DNA of 40,398 bases from a virus. Below the pieces are notes generated by a model. That model saw only the letters and a program-made list of their open reading frames with translations. It had not been told where the DNA came from and did no database searches. This document shows, piece by piece, positions 15,403 through 24,017 of the stretch. Every line of letters starts with the position of its first letter. The stretch's first letter is position 1. The stretch spans positions 1 through 40,398 of IMG/VR virus record IMGVR_UViG_3300036407_000015; one strand, 5' to 3'. The translations under genes and the position numbers were made by a program.

Positions 15403-18400
15403 ATGCTTAAACGCTTAGTTCTGGCGTTGGCGCTGACCACAGCGCTGACGGCGCCGACCCATGCCGCCCCGCTGGTTGGTGCGCTGATCCCGGCGATTGC
15501 TGGCACCTTCACTGCCACCTTACTAGGTGCGGGTCTTCAGATTGCCGCCGGTTTCGCGCTGAACTGGGTTGCTGAAGCATTGCGGCCTAAGCCTCAAGAG
15601 CGTCAGAACCAGCCGGTCGAGACCGAACCACTAGAGATCCGCTACGGCGAGCGCGTCGCCCGCTCCGGATCCTTTGGCATTACTCTGCTCGGTGGGCATC
15701 GTGTCCACGTCAATGAGTTCGAGGATGCCTTTAAGCTGCAGCTCGTAGACGTGCTGGCTGATGGCTGGTGCGAAAGCATCATCGGCGTCTACGTCAACGG
15801 CAAGCTGCATAATCTCACGCCCAAGGCGCCCACGAGCGGAGAAACCAAGCGCTTCGAAGTCGATGGCTATGGTATCTACATGGAGCTGGCGTTCTTCGAT
15901 GGGCGCCCCAACCAGCCGTCGTCCTCTGAGCTTTGGACCACCAGCGATGTGTGGACGCCTGATCATCGCCTGGCTGGTCAATGCTATGTCGTCGCCACGC
16001 TGATCAGCAACAAAGAGCTCTACAACGGCGTCCCTGAAATTCAGTACATTCTGCAGGGGCAGCGTCTATACGACCCCCGCAAAGACCCAAGCGTGGGCGG
16101 CGTCGGATCGCACCAATTCGGCAATCCAGCCACATGGGAGTGGAGCGATAATCCGGCTCTAGCCGCTTACCACTTTACGCGTGGGTTCTACCAGAACGGG
16201 CAGCGCATGCTCGGAGCCGGCCTGGGCATAGCGGATCTGGACTTCGACAGCTTCATCACCGCCATCAACGTGTGCGACCAGATCGTCAGCCGCCCTGATG
16301 GTGGGCAACGCAAGCGCTACGCCGCGAACTTCGTCTTTGATGATGTGACCACGCCTGCCGAGGTATTGCAGACGCTGTGCCAGGCCATGGGCGGGTTCTT
16401 TGCTGAAAAGCAGGGGCAGATCGCAATCTTTGCCGGTCGGGCTCAAACGCCTGTACTGACCATCACGCCAGATGACATCGTGACCGAAGAAGCGGTGATC
16501 TACTCGCCCAAGCGATCGGGGGGGCAATTGTTCACTGGCGTGCAGGGCACGTACACGCACGCCACAGACTACCGTCCTGTGCCTTACACAGCCCTGGAGC
16601 CGCTGGAGTTTACCTCCGCTGATGGCAAGTCTGCCATGATGGCGCTGGACTTGCCGCAGGTGCGCGACAGCCATCAAGCCTATCTGCTGGCCAAGCAGGC
16701 ACTCTTTGCCAACCGGACACAGGCCAGCGGAAGCCTGACACTCGACATCAAGGACTTGCTGCTCGAGGTGGGTGACTGGATCGGTTGGGAGGATGATAGT
16801 CCGCTGATCACCAGCCGGACCTACCGCATCGTCGGCTCGTCGCACAATTTGCAAACCATGCGGATGACGCTGCAGTTCGAGGAAACGAGTGCAGCCGTCT
16901 ATTCCGACTCCTCGACAGCAGACGACGTCGAAGAACTGGACCGGCCGCCGGTTGAGCCTGGCTATCAAACACAGGTCTACAACCTGTTGGTCGCGCCATA
17001 TCCGTTTGTTGGCGCCGGTGGCGAGGAACTGCCTGGGCTGATCTTCCAGTATTCGCCTATCCTTGATCCTGCCGTTCGCGGTGTGCGGATCGAGTTCCGC
17101 GCGGTAGGCACCGAAGAGCCGCTGGGCAAAGAATATGACGCCAGCGTTGGCGATGGTGCGATCTGGTCGACCAGCAGTGTCAAATCAGGGGTGCTTTACG
17201 AGGCGCGGGCGCAACTGGACAGCTTGCCCGGCCGCGAGTTCCCGTGGACTGATTGGGTGCAAGCCACAGGCTTGACTGGCACGGTAAGGCCCGGGGCTGG
17301 CACGATCGACATCAAGGCCATCAACGATGTGCTGGCAGGCTTCCTTGGCTTCCTGCCCGGAAGCATCGATGACAGCCTGCCGGGGCGCATCCTGCAACTG
17401 CGGGAAGAGATCGCGCGGCTCGCCACCATCACGACCGATGGAGCGGTAACCGCCAAGAAAGAACGTCGCGAGCTCAAGGTTGTCGTTGGGGAGGTGCAAG
17501 CCACGTTCTCCGAGCAAATTGCTGTGCTGGTCTCTGCAGACACGGCCATCACCTCGCAGATCACGGCGCTTGACGCTGCCGTCGGCCAAAATACCGCGGG
17601 CATTACCAACGCCAACATTGCTCGGGTTCAAGGCGACCAGGCTAATGCTACGGCCATCCAGAACCTGAACACGGCGTTCAACACGAACTCGGCCAGTGTC
17701 GGCACCCAGCTACAGGCGTTGTCGAACACTCAGCAGTCGCAGGCATCGCTGATCTCACAGGCTGTTGCTCAGTCTGAATTCGGCACGGCGGAGGGGTTGT
17801 TCGGCGTCGAGGCGGTATCTGGCGTCGCTGGCGTCACCACTCGTCTCCGGGGTGTCGTCAGAACGTCTGTCAACGCAGCGGTGCGAGAGGCCGGCTTTTT
17901 CGTTGACATCATGAATACCGGCCTTAGCCGCTTCGCGGTCAAAGCCGATCAGTTCTACTTCCTAAGCTCCACCGGCGCTTACCTTACCGCTCCATTTTTC
18001 ATTCAGTCCGGAGTGGTCTACATCCAGACCGCTGTCATCCAAGACCTAAGTCTAGGCACGGGCAAGATCGCCAACAACGCCATCACCAATACTTATTCCT
18101 ACATGGACAATGGCGAAGTCTTCGTTCGCTCGATGCCCGCTACGGTTGCGCTGTTGCCAAGCGTAGTCGTTCCATCCGGATGCAAAGCTTTGATCTTTGC
18201 CGTCACCACTTTTCACAAGATTGACACAAATTCGGCCAGTCAGCACACCATCCGCCTAAAACGTTTCGGTTCTACTATTCAGGAGAAGACGCACCGGTTT
18301 GGCACTGGTGTTGAAGTTGAAGCGACAGTGCCCTTTATAATCGAAGACTTTACCGTCGGGACGCACAACTACACGCTGGAAGTCGCAGGCGCGAACCAGC

Positions 18401-18444
18401 TCCACAAGAACCGCTCTATCGTCGCTCTGGTGGTGAAGAAGTAA
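15403..18444 (+). CDS. J-like tail tip/host-specificity protein
   Basis: The 1013-residue protein is the largest of the tail module. It has a hydrophobic N-terminus (about 1-58, signal-like but typical of these tail tip proteins), a core with Phage-tail_3-like text (TTPAEVLQTLCQAMGGFFAEKQGQIAIF, about 320-350), a fibronectin-like middle, a long heptad-rich coiled coil (about 640-790) and a beta-rich C-terminal end. It should form the central tail spike that contacts the host surface. The family call is by architecture and gene order. Confidence 0.88.
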   Translation: MLKRLVLALALTTALTAPTHAAPLVGALIPAIAGTFTATLLGAGLQIAAGFALNWVAEALRPKPQERQNQPVETEPLEIRYGERVARSGSFGITLLGGHRVHVNEFEDAFKLQLVDVLADGWCESIIGVYVNGKLHNLTPKAPTSGETKRFEVDGYGIYMELAFFDGRPNQPSSSELWTTSDVWTPDHRLAGQCYVVATLISNKELYNGVPEIQYILQGQRLYDPRKDPSVGGVGSHQFGNPATWEWSDNPALAAYHFTRGFYQNGQRMLGAGLGIADLDFDSFITAINVCDQIVSRPDGGQRKRYAANFVFDDVTTPAEVLQTLCQAMGGFFAEKQGQIAIFAGRAQTPVLTITPDDIVTEEAVIYSPKRSGGQLFTGVQGTYTHATDYRPVPYTALEPLEFTSADGKSAMMALDLPQVRDSHQAYLLAKQALFANRTQASGSLTLDIKDLLLEVGDWIGWEDDSPLITSRTYRIVGSSHNLQTMRMTLQFEETSAAVYSDSSTADDVEELDRPPVEPGYQTQVYNLLVAPYPFVGAGGEELPGLIFQYSPILDPAVRGVRIEFRAVGTEEPLGKEYDASVGDGAIWSTSSVKSGVLYEARAQLDSLPGREFPWTDWVQATGLTGTVRPGAGTIDIKAINDVLAGFLGFLPGSIDDSLPGRILQLREEIARLATITTDGAVTAKKERRELKVVVGEVQATFSEQIAVLVSADTAITSQITALDAAVGQNTAGITNANIARVQGDQANATAIQNLNTAFNTNSASVGTQLQALSNTQQSQASLISQAVAQSEFGTAEGLFGVEAVSGVAGVTTRLRGVVRTSVNAAVREAGFFVDIMNTGLSRFAVKADQFYFLSSTGAYLTAPFFIQSGVVYIQTAVIQDLSLGTGKIANNAITNTYSYMDNGEVFVRSMPATVALLPSVVVPSGCKALIFAVTTFHKIDTNSASQHTIRLKRFGSTIQEKTHRFGTGVEVEATVPFIIEDFTVGTHNYTLEVAGANQLHKNRSIVALVVKK

Positions 18445-18447
18445 GCC

Positions 18448-18864
18448 ATGCGCAAGTTTGTGAAAAAAAACCGAAAATCCGGCGCGGTGTTGGCGTTCTT
18501 GACGGCAGTGTCAGACGCTAAGCATCCCTTCGGCCGCATCGAGCCGAGCGCCAAGCTGGTCCTGTTCACATGGAACGATGACCAAGCCGACAGCAGCAAA
18601 TACTACATGCCAGATGACGAGATTGTAGAGCGACCCAAGGTCTTTTCCGAGGCGCTGTTCACCATTCCGGCCGACGGTGAGACGCTGGTGCAAGCACAGC
18701 TTCCAGATGGGGCCACGGTACGGCATTTGGGGCAGGTTTACAAAGCCACGGCAGATGAACCGTTTGAGTTCTGTACGGCAATCCCGGGCGAGTTCGTGTT
18801 CGAGGTCGAGCCTGCGTTTCCATTTCAGCACCAGTTGATCAGGATCATTGCCCATGCGGTTTGA
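18448..18864 (+). CDS. Tail-tip hypothetical protein
   Basis: The 138-residue protein starts with a basic stretch (MRKFVKKNRKSG) and is otherwise strand-rich and acidic. I do not recognise the family. Three bases separate it from the J-like gene and it overlaps the next start, so it belongs to the tail operon and is probably a small tail accessory protein. Confidence 0.7.
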   Translation: MRKFVKKNRKSGAVLAFLTAVSDAKHPFGRIEPSAKLVLFTWNDDQADSSKYYMPDDEIVERPKVFSEALFTIPADGETLVQAQLPDGATVRHLGQVYKATADEPFEFCTAIPGEFVFEVEPAFPFQHQLIRIIAHAV

Positions 18865-19081
18865 GAACCTGGTCACCCCGGCTCACGTCAAGGCTGAAGC
18901 GCAGCGCCGCATCGAGGCGAAATACCCGCTTTGGCGCCAGATGAATGTTTTGGCCGAGGGCGGCAGCGCAGAGATGAGCGCATGGATAGCCGGCGTCCGT
19001 GCGGCGTCCAACCGTATCGAAGCCATGACCCCTATTCCACCTGACTTCCAGCAAGACCACCATTGGCAGGAGCAAGCCTGA
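18854..19081 (+). CDS. Small tail-associated protein
   Basis: The 75-residue product begins MRFENLVTPAHVKAEAQRRIEAKYPLWRQMNVL. The helix followed by the YPLWRQMN phrase resembles a segment found in phage tail-fibre assembly proteins, so a fibre chaperone role is possible. ATG 18854 is preferred to the TTG at 18848. It overlaps the previous gene by 11 bases and the next by one. Confidence 0.65.
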   Translation: MRFENLVTPAHVKAEAQRRIEAKYPLWRQMNVLAEGGSAEMSAWIAGVRAASNRIEAMTPIPPDFQQDHHWQEQA

Positions 19082-20526
19082 TGTCCGAAAATACCTATTC
19101 CGCCGGCACGGTAGGCGCCACTAACGGCTCCCGCACGGTGACCTTTGCTGGTGGCGCTCTCGCGTCGATCATCAATATGAAGCCGGGCGACCTGTTTCAT
19201 ATCCAGGGCGCTTCAGCCAACTACCTCGCCTCGATCACTGATACGGCCACCGTCGAGCTGACGATGCCATTCGACGGCACTACGAGCACGGGCAAATCCT
19301 ACACCATCGTGCACATGCCGATCGGCTGGGGTGATCGGACGGAGTTGGCTGAAGAGGTGGCGGAAGAGATCCGCATCCTTGGCCAGTTTGATGATGGCAC
19401 GGTCGTTGTCAGCCAGCCTATTCTCTCCGGAAATGGTGCACCCAGTTCCGGTTTGGGTCAGGTCAACAATCTCTATATCGATGTGCAGACTTGGGGCGTC
19501 TACCGCAAGAACGGCGCAACGACCTGGGCACTTATCGGCAACATCAAGGGCGCGACAGGCACCAACGGTTCTACCCTTCGCGTCGGCGCTGGTGTGCCGA
19601 ACAATGCATTGGGCCTCAATGGGGACAGCTACATAAACAGCTCAAATGGCACGCTCTATGCAAAGGCTGCTGGGGCATACACGCTGCAAGGGTCGCTCCG
19701 TGGCGAAAAGGGAGACAAAGGCGACAGCTTCTCGGTTGACGCCATTGGGCTGTTTGCCGATCGAGCGACTTACAACAATCAGCCCGCGAACTTTGCGTTC
19801 GTTGCCACAGACTCCAACGGATCAGGCCAGACTGGCGTGTTCCTCTTTTTCCGAGTTGGTGCTGCGGGTAATTGGTCCCTTGGCGTGCCCTTTGGTAAAG
19901 GGGATAAAGGCGATCAGGGCGACATCGGACCGCAAGGTCCCGAAGGCGAACAAGGCATTCAGGGTCCAGCGGGCGCGGTTGGGCCACAAGGCGAGGCTGG
20001 GCCGCAGGGGGATCAGGGGCCGCAAGGCATTCAGGGGGTCAAGGGGGATCAAGGCAACCAAGGGCCGCAGGGGGTCAAGGGCGATCAAGGTAACCAGGGC
20101 GTCCAAGGCGTTGCCGGCCCAATCGGACCCGGCTTCATCTGGCGATCCGTACACACTTTGAGCACGGTCTATGCCGTTCGCGATGTGGTTTACGCCAGCA
20201 ATCAGGCATGGGTTGCCAAAGTGGCCCATACCTCGAACTCCGATACCGCGCCTGGTACTGGTGCTCAACATCCGACGTTCTGGGACCTGTTCGCGGCTCG
20301 CGGGCCGCAAGGTGAACAGGGCATCCCTGGACCGCAAGGCAGCCAGGGAATTCAAGGCCCACCCGGCGTGGCAGGCCCAGCCGGAGCAGGCTCTGGCGAC
20401 ATGCTGGTGGCCATCTATGACACTGATGGCGACGGCATAGTGGACGCCGCTGAGTCTGTGCCGTGGTCCGGGGTCACTGGTAAGCCCATGCATCCTATCG
20501 CTGCCGCCCTCGTGTTCGGCTCTTAA
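19081..20526 (+). CDS. Tail fibre protein with collagen-like repeats
   Basis: The 481-residue protein has an N-terminal beta region, a long Gly-X-Y collagen-like block from about residue 273 (GDKGDQGDIGPQGPEGEQGIQG onward) to about 350, and a shorter one around 410-435. Between them lies a sugar-binding-like module (VYAVRDVVYASNQAWVAKV ... FWDLF). The collagen stretches should trimerise the fibre shaft. The ATG at 19081 follows AGGAG; an upstream TTG frame is ignored. Confidence 0.88.
   Translation: MSENTYSAGTVGATNGSRTVTFAGGALASIINMKPGDLFHIQGASANYLASITDTATVELTMPFDGTTSTGKSYTIVHMPIGWGDRTELAEEVAEEIRILGQFDDGTVVVSQPILSGNGAPSSGLGQVNNLYIDVQTWGVYRKNGATTWALIGNIKGATGTNGSTLRVGAGVPNNALGLNGDSYINSSNGTLYAKAAGAYTLQGSLRGEKGDKGDSFSVDAIGLFADRATYNNQPANFAFVATDSNGSGQTGVFLFFRVGAAGNWSLGVPFGKGDKGDQGDIGPQGPEGEQGIQGPAGAVGPQGEAGPQGDQGPQGIQGVKGDQGNQGPQGVKGDQGNQGVQGVAGPIGPGFIWRSVHTLSTVYAVRDVVYASNQAWVAKVAHTSNSDTAPGTGAQHPTFWDLFAARGPQGEQGIPGPQGSQGIQGPPGVAGPAGAGSGDMLVAIYDTDGDGIVDAAESVPWSGVTGKPMHPIAAALVFGS
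20038..20109 (+). repeat. 36-bp tandem repeat encoding Gly-X-Y
   Basis: Two imperfect copies, starting at 20038 and 20074 (GTCAAGGG), repeat with a 36-bp period inside the collagen-like block. They are coding repeats and probably expand or shrink by slippage. Confidence 0.7.
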
Positions 20527-20545
20527 TCCTCAAGGAAACATCGCT

Positions 20546-22183
20546 ATGACCTTTGTGAGCGCGCCGATTGCGATCGGCACGGCGGACACGCTAATTTATG
20601 AATGCCCGGCCACTCTTGAGGGATCGGTGCACGGTCTGCAGTTCGAGAACTATTCGGGCGGCACAATTGCCGTCACCATCAAGCTTTTCAAGTTCGCCAC
20701 AGGTGTGACCAGCACAGTGCGCAGCAAGAACCTTGCGGCAGGCGAGGAATACGAGTTTGCCAAGATCAACGTTACTGCTGGCGACAAGGTTCTCGCAAGT
20801 GCTGGCACTGCTGGGACAATTAGGGCCCTGGCTAATGCCTATGTTGATGCCGCAGTACCTATTGAGGTCGGCTTTACGCCTCGCGGCGCTTGGCTGATCG
20901 GCTCGAATTATGCCGTAAATAATGTCGTTGAGTTCGACGGCTCCAGCTATATCGCCCGTGCTGCTAACATCGGCAGCCAGCCACCTTCAGCCAATTGGAT
21001 GCTAAACGCCCAAAAGGGTGCGCAAGGCCCGGCCGGTAGCGGCGCTGGCGATATGGTGACAGCCACCTATGACCCGACCGGCAAGGGCGCCGATGCCTTC
21101 AACATGGAGAACATGGACGAAGGCGCAACCAAGAAAATCCTGCTTGCCGCAGAGCGCATAAAGCTTGCTGCCATTGCGACTGGTGCAACGGCGAACGCTA
21201 CAGACGCTCAACTGCGGGATCGATCTACCCATACCGGCACGCAGTCGGTCACCACCATCACAGGCCTTGGCACGGCTGCTACGCTCAACACGGGGACGGG
21301 TGCAGGCAATATTCCGCTGCTCGATGGCAGTGGCCTTCTCAATGCATCGATCCTTCCTGCCATTGCTGTCACTGATGTGTTCGAAGTGGCTAGCCAAGCG
21401 GCGATGCTTGCCCTTACGGCCCAGGTCGGCGACATTGCGATCCGCACTGATCTGAACAAGACTTTTGCCCTTGGGGCTTCCCCAGCAACGACACTGGCGA
21501 ACTGGAAAGAACTTCGCACACCGACTGATACTGTGCTGGCAGTGGCCGGGCTTACCGGCACTGTTACAGCAACGGCATTGAAGTCGGCTCTTGCTATCGC
21601 TGTTGCCGATATCACCGATGCATCCGCTAACGGCCGGTCGTTGATGTCGGCCGCAAACTATGGCGCCATGAAGACGCTGCTCGCGATCACAGCAGCAGAC
21701 ATCACGAATGCTTCAGCCAACGGTCGCGCATTGCTGTCGGCAGCCGACTATGCCGCGATGCGCGTGTTGTTGGACTTGGAGGTTGGTGTCGACATTCAAG
21801 CCTACGACACTGACACTGCCAAGACAGACGTGGCGCAGAACTTCACTGCTTCGCAGTGGACAGCCCCTGTCGCTCTCGCGAGTGCTTCATCGCTCGCCTT
21901 CACTCTAGCGGGCGGCAACAGCCGGACCCTGACGCTGGGCACGAACGCCACGCTGCCGAACCCGTCAGACATTGCCACCTATGTTGGAATGAAAGGCAGC
22001 ATTGCATGTGTTCAGGATGCGACGGGCGGGCGAACGCTAAGCTTCGGCAATCTGTGGTTCCCGATTGACGCCGTTGCCGCTCCCGCCGCTCCTACGGCTG
22101 CAAACGCCAAGTTCCGCATTGACTATGAAGTGGTGTCCTCAACCCGCATCGACTTCCAGCTGAGCAAGGTCGGTGTGGCATGA
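20546..22183 (+). CDS. Tail fibre/receptor-binding protein
   Basis: The 545-residue protein contains a module FTPRGAWLIGSNYAVNNVVEFDGSSYIAR followed by a short Gly-rich collagen-like stretch (GAQGPAGSGAGDM), the same arrangement as in the preceding fibre. A 30-residue tandem repeat (ADITDASANGRSLMSAANY / ADITNASANGRALLSAADY) lies at about 354-413, and a beta-rich C-terminal domain probably binds the host. RBS CAAGGAAAC precedes the ATG. The next gene overlaps its stop. Confidence 0.85.
   Translation: MTFVSAPIAIGTADTLIYECPATLEGSVHGLQFENYSGGTIAVTIKLFKFATGVTSTVRSKNLAAGEEYEFAKINVTAGDKVLASAGTAGTIRALANAYVDAAVPIEVGFTPRGAWLIGSNYAVNNVVEFDGSSYIARAANIGSQPPSANWMLNAQKGAQGPAGSGAGDMVTATYDPTGKGADAFNMENMDEGATKKILLAAERIKLAAIATGATANATDAQLRDRSTHTGTQSVTTITGLGTAATLNTGTGAGNIPLLDGSGLLNASILPAIAVTDVFEVASQAAMLALTAQVGDIAIRTDLNKTFALGASPATTLANWKELRTPTDTVLAVAGLTGTVTATALKSALAIAVADITDASANGRSLMSAANYGAMKTLLAITAADITNASANGRALLSAADYAAMRVLLDLEVGVDIQAYDTDTAKTDVAQNFTASQWTAPVALASASSLAFTLAGGNSRTLTLGTNATLPNPSDIATYVGMKGSIACVQDATGGRTLSFGNLWFPIDAVAAPAAPTAANAKFRIDYEVVSSTRIDFQLSKVGVA
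21605..21784 (+). repeat. 90-bp (30-residue) coding tandem repeat
   Basis: Two copies, starting at 21605 and 21695, encode ADITDASANGRSLMSAANY and ADITNASANGRALLSAADY type units. The DNA has diverged at synonymous sites more than the protein, so the repeat is old and selected at protein level. Confidence 0.75.
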
Positions 22184-22809
22184 TCTGGAACAACATGCTG
22201 ATGGCAGGATCTGCATCTGCTGAGCCACCGGAATTTCGTGGTGCCGCGGCGTTCACTTCGAGCCTACAATCTCCTGGTAACCTCCCTGCAATTACTGGTC
22301 AGTTGGCAGGTGATCTGTTGGTCCTGTTTGCTACTTGCACCAACGCCTTCGCTATGAACACCCCAAGCGGATGGACTTTACGCTTGGCCTATGTGTTTGG
22401 CACAGACATCAGTATCTACGTGGTCACTAGAATAGCCTCGACCGATGGGCAGTTGGTTTCGCCCACTTGGACTGGTGTAGGCAATAAATCTTATCACTAC
22501 GCGGCTTGGAGCAAAGCCACTGGGGTGGACGTCGTCGGAACCCCCGGCGCTACCTCAAGTAATACCACTGTCTCAGCACCGTCAATAACTCCGACACGGT
22601 TAGGATCATTATTGGCGATGACATGCATGGACTCCTCCACCGGCATTGTGTCTTCCGTCCCCTCGGATTTAGTTCAGTTGTCTACCTCAAATGGCCCGAC
22701 ATCCAAGTTGTACGAAGGCACGAGCAACCCTGCCGGACCTTTGGGAACAAGAGACTTTGTGTGGGGCGCCACTACGGCCAAAATTGCGGCTCTGATGCAA
22801 ATATACTGA
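22180..22809 (+). CDS. Receptor-binding-type tail protein
   Basis: The 209-residue, Ser/Thr/Gly-rich protein resembles the beta-sandwich domains of adhesin-like tail proteins (FRGAAAFTSS, GDLLVLFATC, VVGTPGATSSNTTVSAPSITPT). It starts inside the previous stop (ATGA). Its lower GC and position after the fibres fit a recently exchanged receptor-binding gene. No family name is assigned. Confidence 0.75.
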   Translation: MIWNNMLMAGSASAEPPEFRGAAAFTSSLQSPGNLPAITGQLAGDLLVLFATCTNAFAMNTPSGWTLRLAYVFGTDISIYVVTRIASTDGQLVSPTWTGVGNKSYHYAAWSKATGVDVVGTPGATSSNTTVSAPSITPTRLGSLLAMTCMDSSTGIVSSVPSDLVQLSTSNGPTSKLYEGTSNPAGPLGTRDFVWGATTAKIAALMQIY

Positions 22810-22821
22810 TTGGACAGTCCT

Positions 22822-23487
22822 ATGACCCTTTATCTTGAAACCTCGGGGAGCTTTGCTCCTTGGGCGGGCGAAGCCATTGGCGACGTCCGGCACCCGCTCT
22901 CGATCGAACAGGCTTGGAGCAAGGCGCAACTTGCAGCCATTGGCCTCCATTCTGCCGAGCCAGCTGACGCTGTTCCGGAGGGCAAGGTCAGCACTGGCCA
23001 GGTCGTGCAGCTCGTCAATGGCATGGTCAAGTTCGTCCATGTAACCAAGAACAAGCCACAGCCGACAATTGCCGAGCGCAAGGAGGATCTGAAAACCCGC
23101 GTCCGCGCCCATGGCATGGCAATCCGTCGCGGCGGGTTTGAGGTCAACTTCGGCACCGATGATGCACCAAATCTGCAGGTTTTGCAGCTGCGCGATGCCA
23201 CGCCAGAAAACGACGACGAAAAGAACTGGATGGCTTCGCTTTCAGCGTACACCGCAGCCGTCATTGCTGGGGCAGGCGACGTCCAGGGCGCCAAGTTCCG
23301 ACCGGAGAGTAACGACACCTTGATGGTTAGCTATGCCCAAGCCATGGGCATCCTTACGGGGCTGTTCGACTGGGTTGCTTCCTTGGTCCAGACGGTCTGG
23401 TGGAAGTGCGACCAGATCGATGGGGCGCACACCCATGCGGCGCTTGATGCGCTTGAAGGAACCATCGGACAGGATTGGCCGGAGTAA
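22822..23487 (+). CDS. Tail fibre assembly protein, DUF4376-like
   Basis: The 221-residue product ends with the DUF4376-like pattern: RKEDLKTRVRAHGMAIRRGGFEVNFG, then NWMASLSAYTAAV and a helical tail with DGAHTHAALDALEGTIGQDWPE. Such domains are common in phage fibre-assembly proteins. ATG 22822 is preferred over the TTG at 22810. The stop overlaps the next ATG (TAATG). Confidence 0.8.
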   Translation: MTLYLETSGSFAPWAGEAIGDVRHPLSIEQAWSKAQLAAIGLHSAEPADAVPEGKVSTGQVVQLVNGMVKFVHVTKNKPQPTIAERKEDLKTRVRAHGMAIRRGGFEVNFGTDDAPNLQVLQLRDATPENDDEKNWMASLSAYTAAVIAGAGDVQGAKFRPESNDTLMVSYAQAMGILTGLFDWVASLVQTVWWKCDQIDGAHTHAALDALEGTIGQDWPE

Positions 23488-23735
23488 TGGGGTGCGTTGG
23501 AGAAGTCGACCCGTCAGCCGTTGATAGGGAAATTAATGGAGCAAGCGACGCGTTAGTGGCTGCGCTGGGATTAGCAGAGAAGCAACGAGGCTGGCACCCA
23601 GAGTGTGGCTTGTTGCGCCAAGCGATTGTTCTGGTTGCGGAAGCGGCTGCGGCTCGCAGACAATCCCTGGAACTCGGTGAAGTACGTGGCCCGCTAGGTG
23701 ACAAGGGCGAGAAGGGTGGCAATGTTCGAGAATGA
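23487..23735 (+). CDS. Small helical hypothetical protein
   Basis: The 82-residue product is Ala/Glu-rich and helical (NGASDALVAALGLAEKQRGWHPECGLLRQAIVLVAEAAAARR). ATG 23487 overlaps the previous stop and follows GGAG by two bases. The function is unknown; it is probably a late-operon accessory gene. Confidence 0.6.
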   Translation: MGCVGEVDPSAVDREINGASDALVAALGLAEKQRGWHPECGLLRQAIVLVAEAAAARRQSLELGEVRGPLGDKGEKGGNVRE

Positions 23736-23967
23736 CGGCTGCACCCTGTTTCTCAATGGCTGGGGCGGGCTCTCATGGCAAACGTGCTGCGATGTGCACG
23801 ACGAGGCTTTCGCCACCGGCACCAGCGTGCAGGAGTTCCTGATCGCCAATTATGAGTTGTGGCGTTGCATTGCGGTTCAAGATGTGTTCGCCGCCACCCT
23901 CGCAGCTATCGGTGTGATGACCGCAGGGGCGGCGTTCTTTTTCTTTGGAAAGAAGCGGAAGGCATAA
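23722..23967 (+). CDS. Phospholipase A2-like mini-protein with TM tail
   Basis: The 81-residue protein has DGCT near its start, then GLSWQTCCDVHDEAFATG (about residues 16-33). The CC..HD pair matches the disulphide-plus-catalytic-dyad motif of secreted phospholipase A2, and prophage proteins with this motif are known to me. A hydrophobic segment (about 54-76, ending FFFFGKKRKA) could anchor it in a membrane. The usual calcium-loop glycine pattern is only partly visible. It overlaps the previous gene by 14 bases, and its location at the end of the tail module suggests a role in lysis or entry. Confidence 0.65.
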   Translation: MFENDGCTLFLNGWGGLSWQTCCDVHDEAFATGTSVQEFLIANYELWRCIAVQDVFAATLAAIGVMTAGAAFFFFGKKRKA

Positions 23968-23969
23968 AC

Positions 23970-23997
23970 AAAAAAGGCGGGGTTTCCCCCGCCTTCT
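23970..23997 (-). terminator. Terminator between late operon and S-layer-like gene
   Basis: Stem AAGGCGGGG / CCCCGCCTT with a short loop, at 23974-23995. Read on the minus strand it is followed by TTTTTT, so it ends the minus-strand gene at 24018. On plus it has only TT after the stem and would act weakly for the late operon. Confidence 0.8.
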
Positions 23998-24017
23998 CTG
24001 CAGTCACTCAAGGAAAC

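Noticed and set aside
20038-20109. Short repeats as a CRISPR array
   Set aside because: The repeats are coding Gly-X-Y units with no unique spacers.
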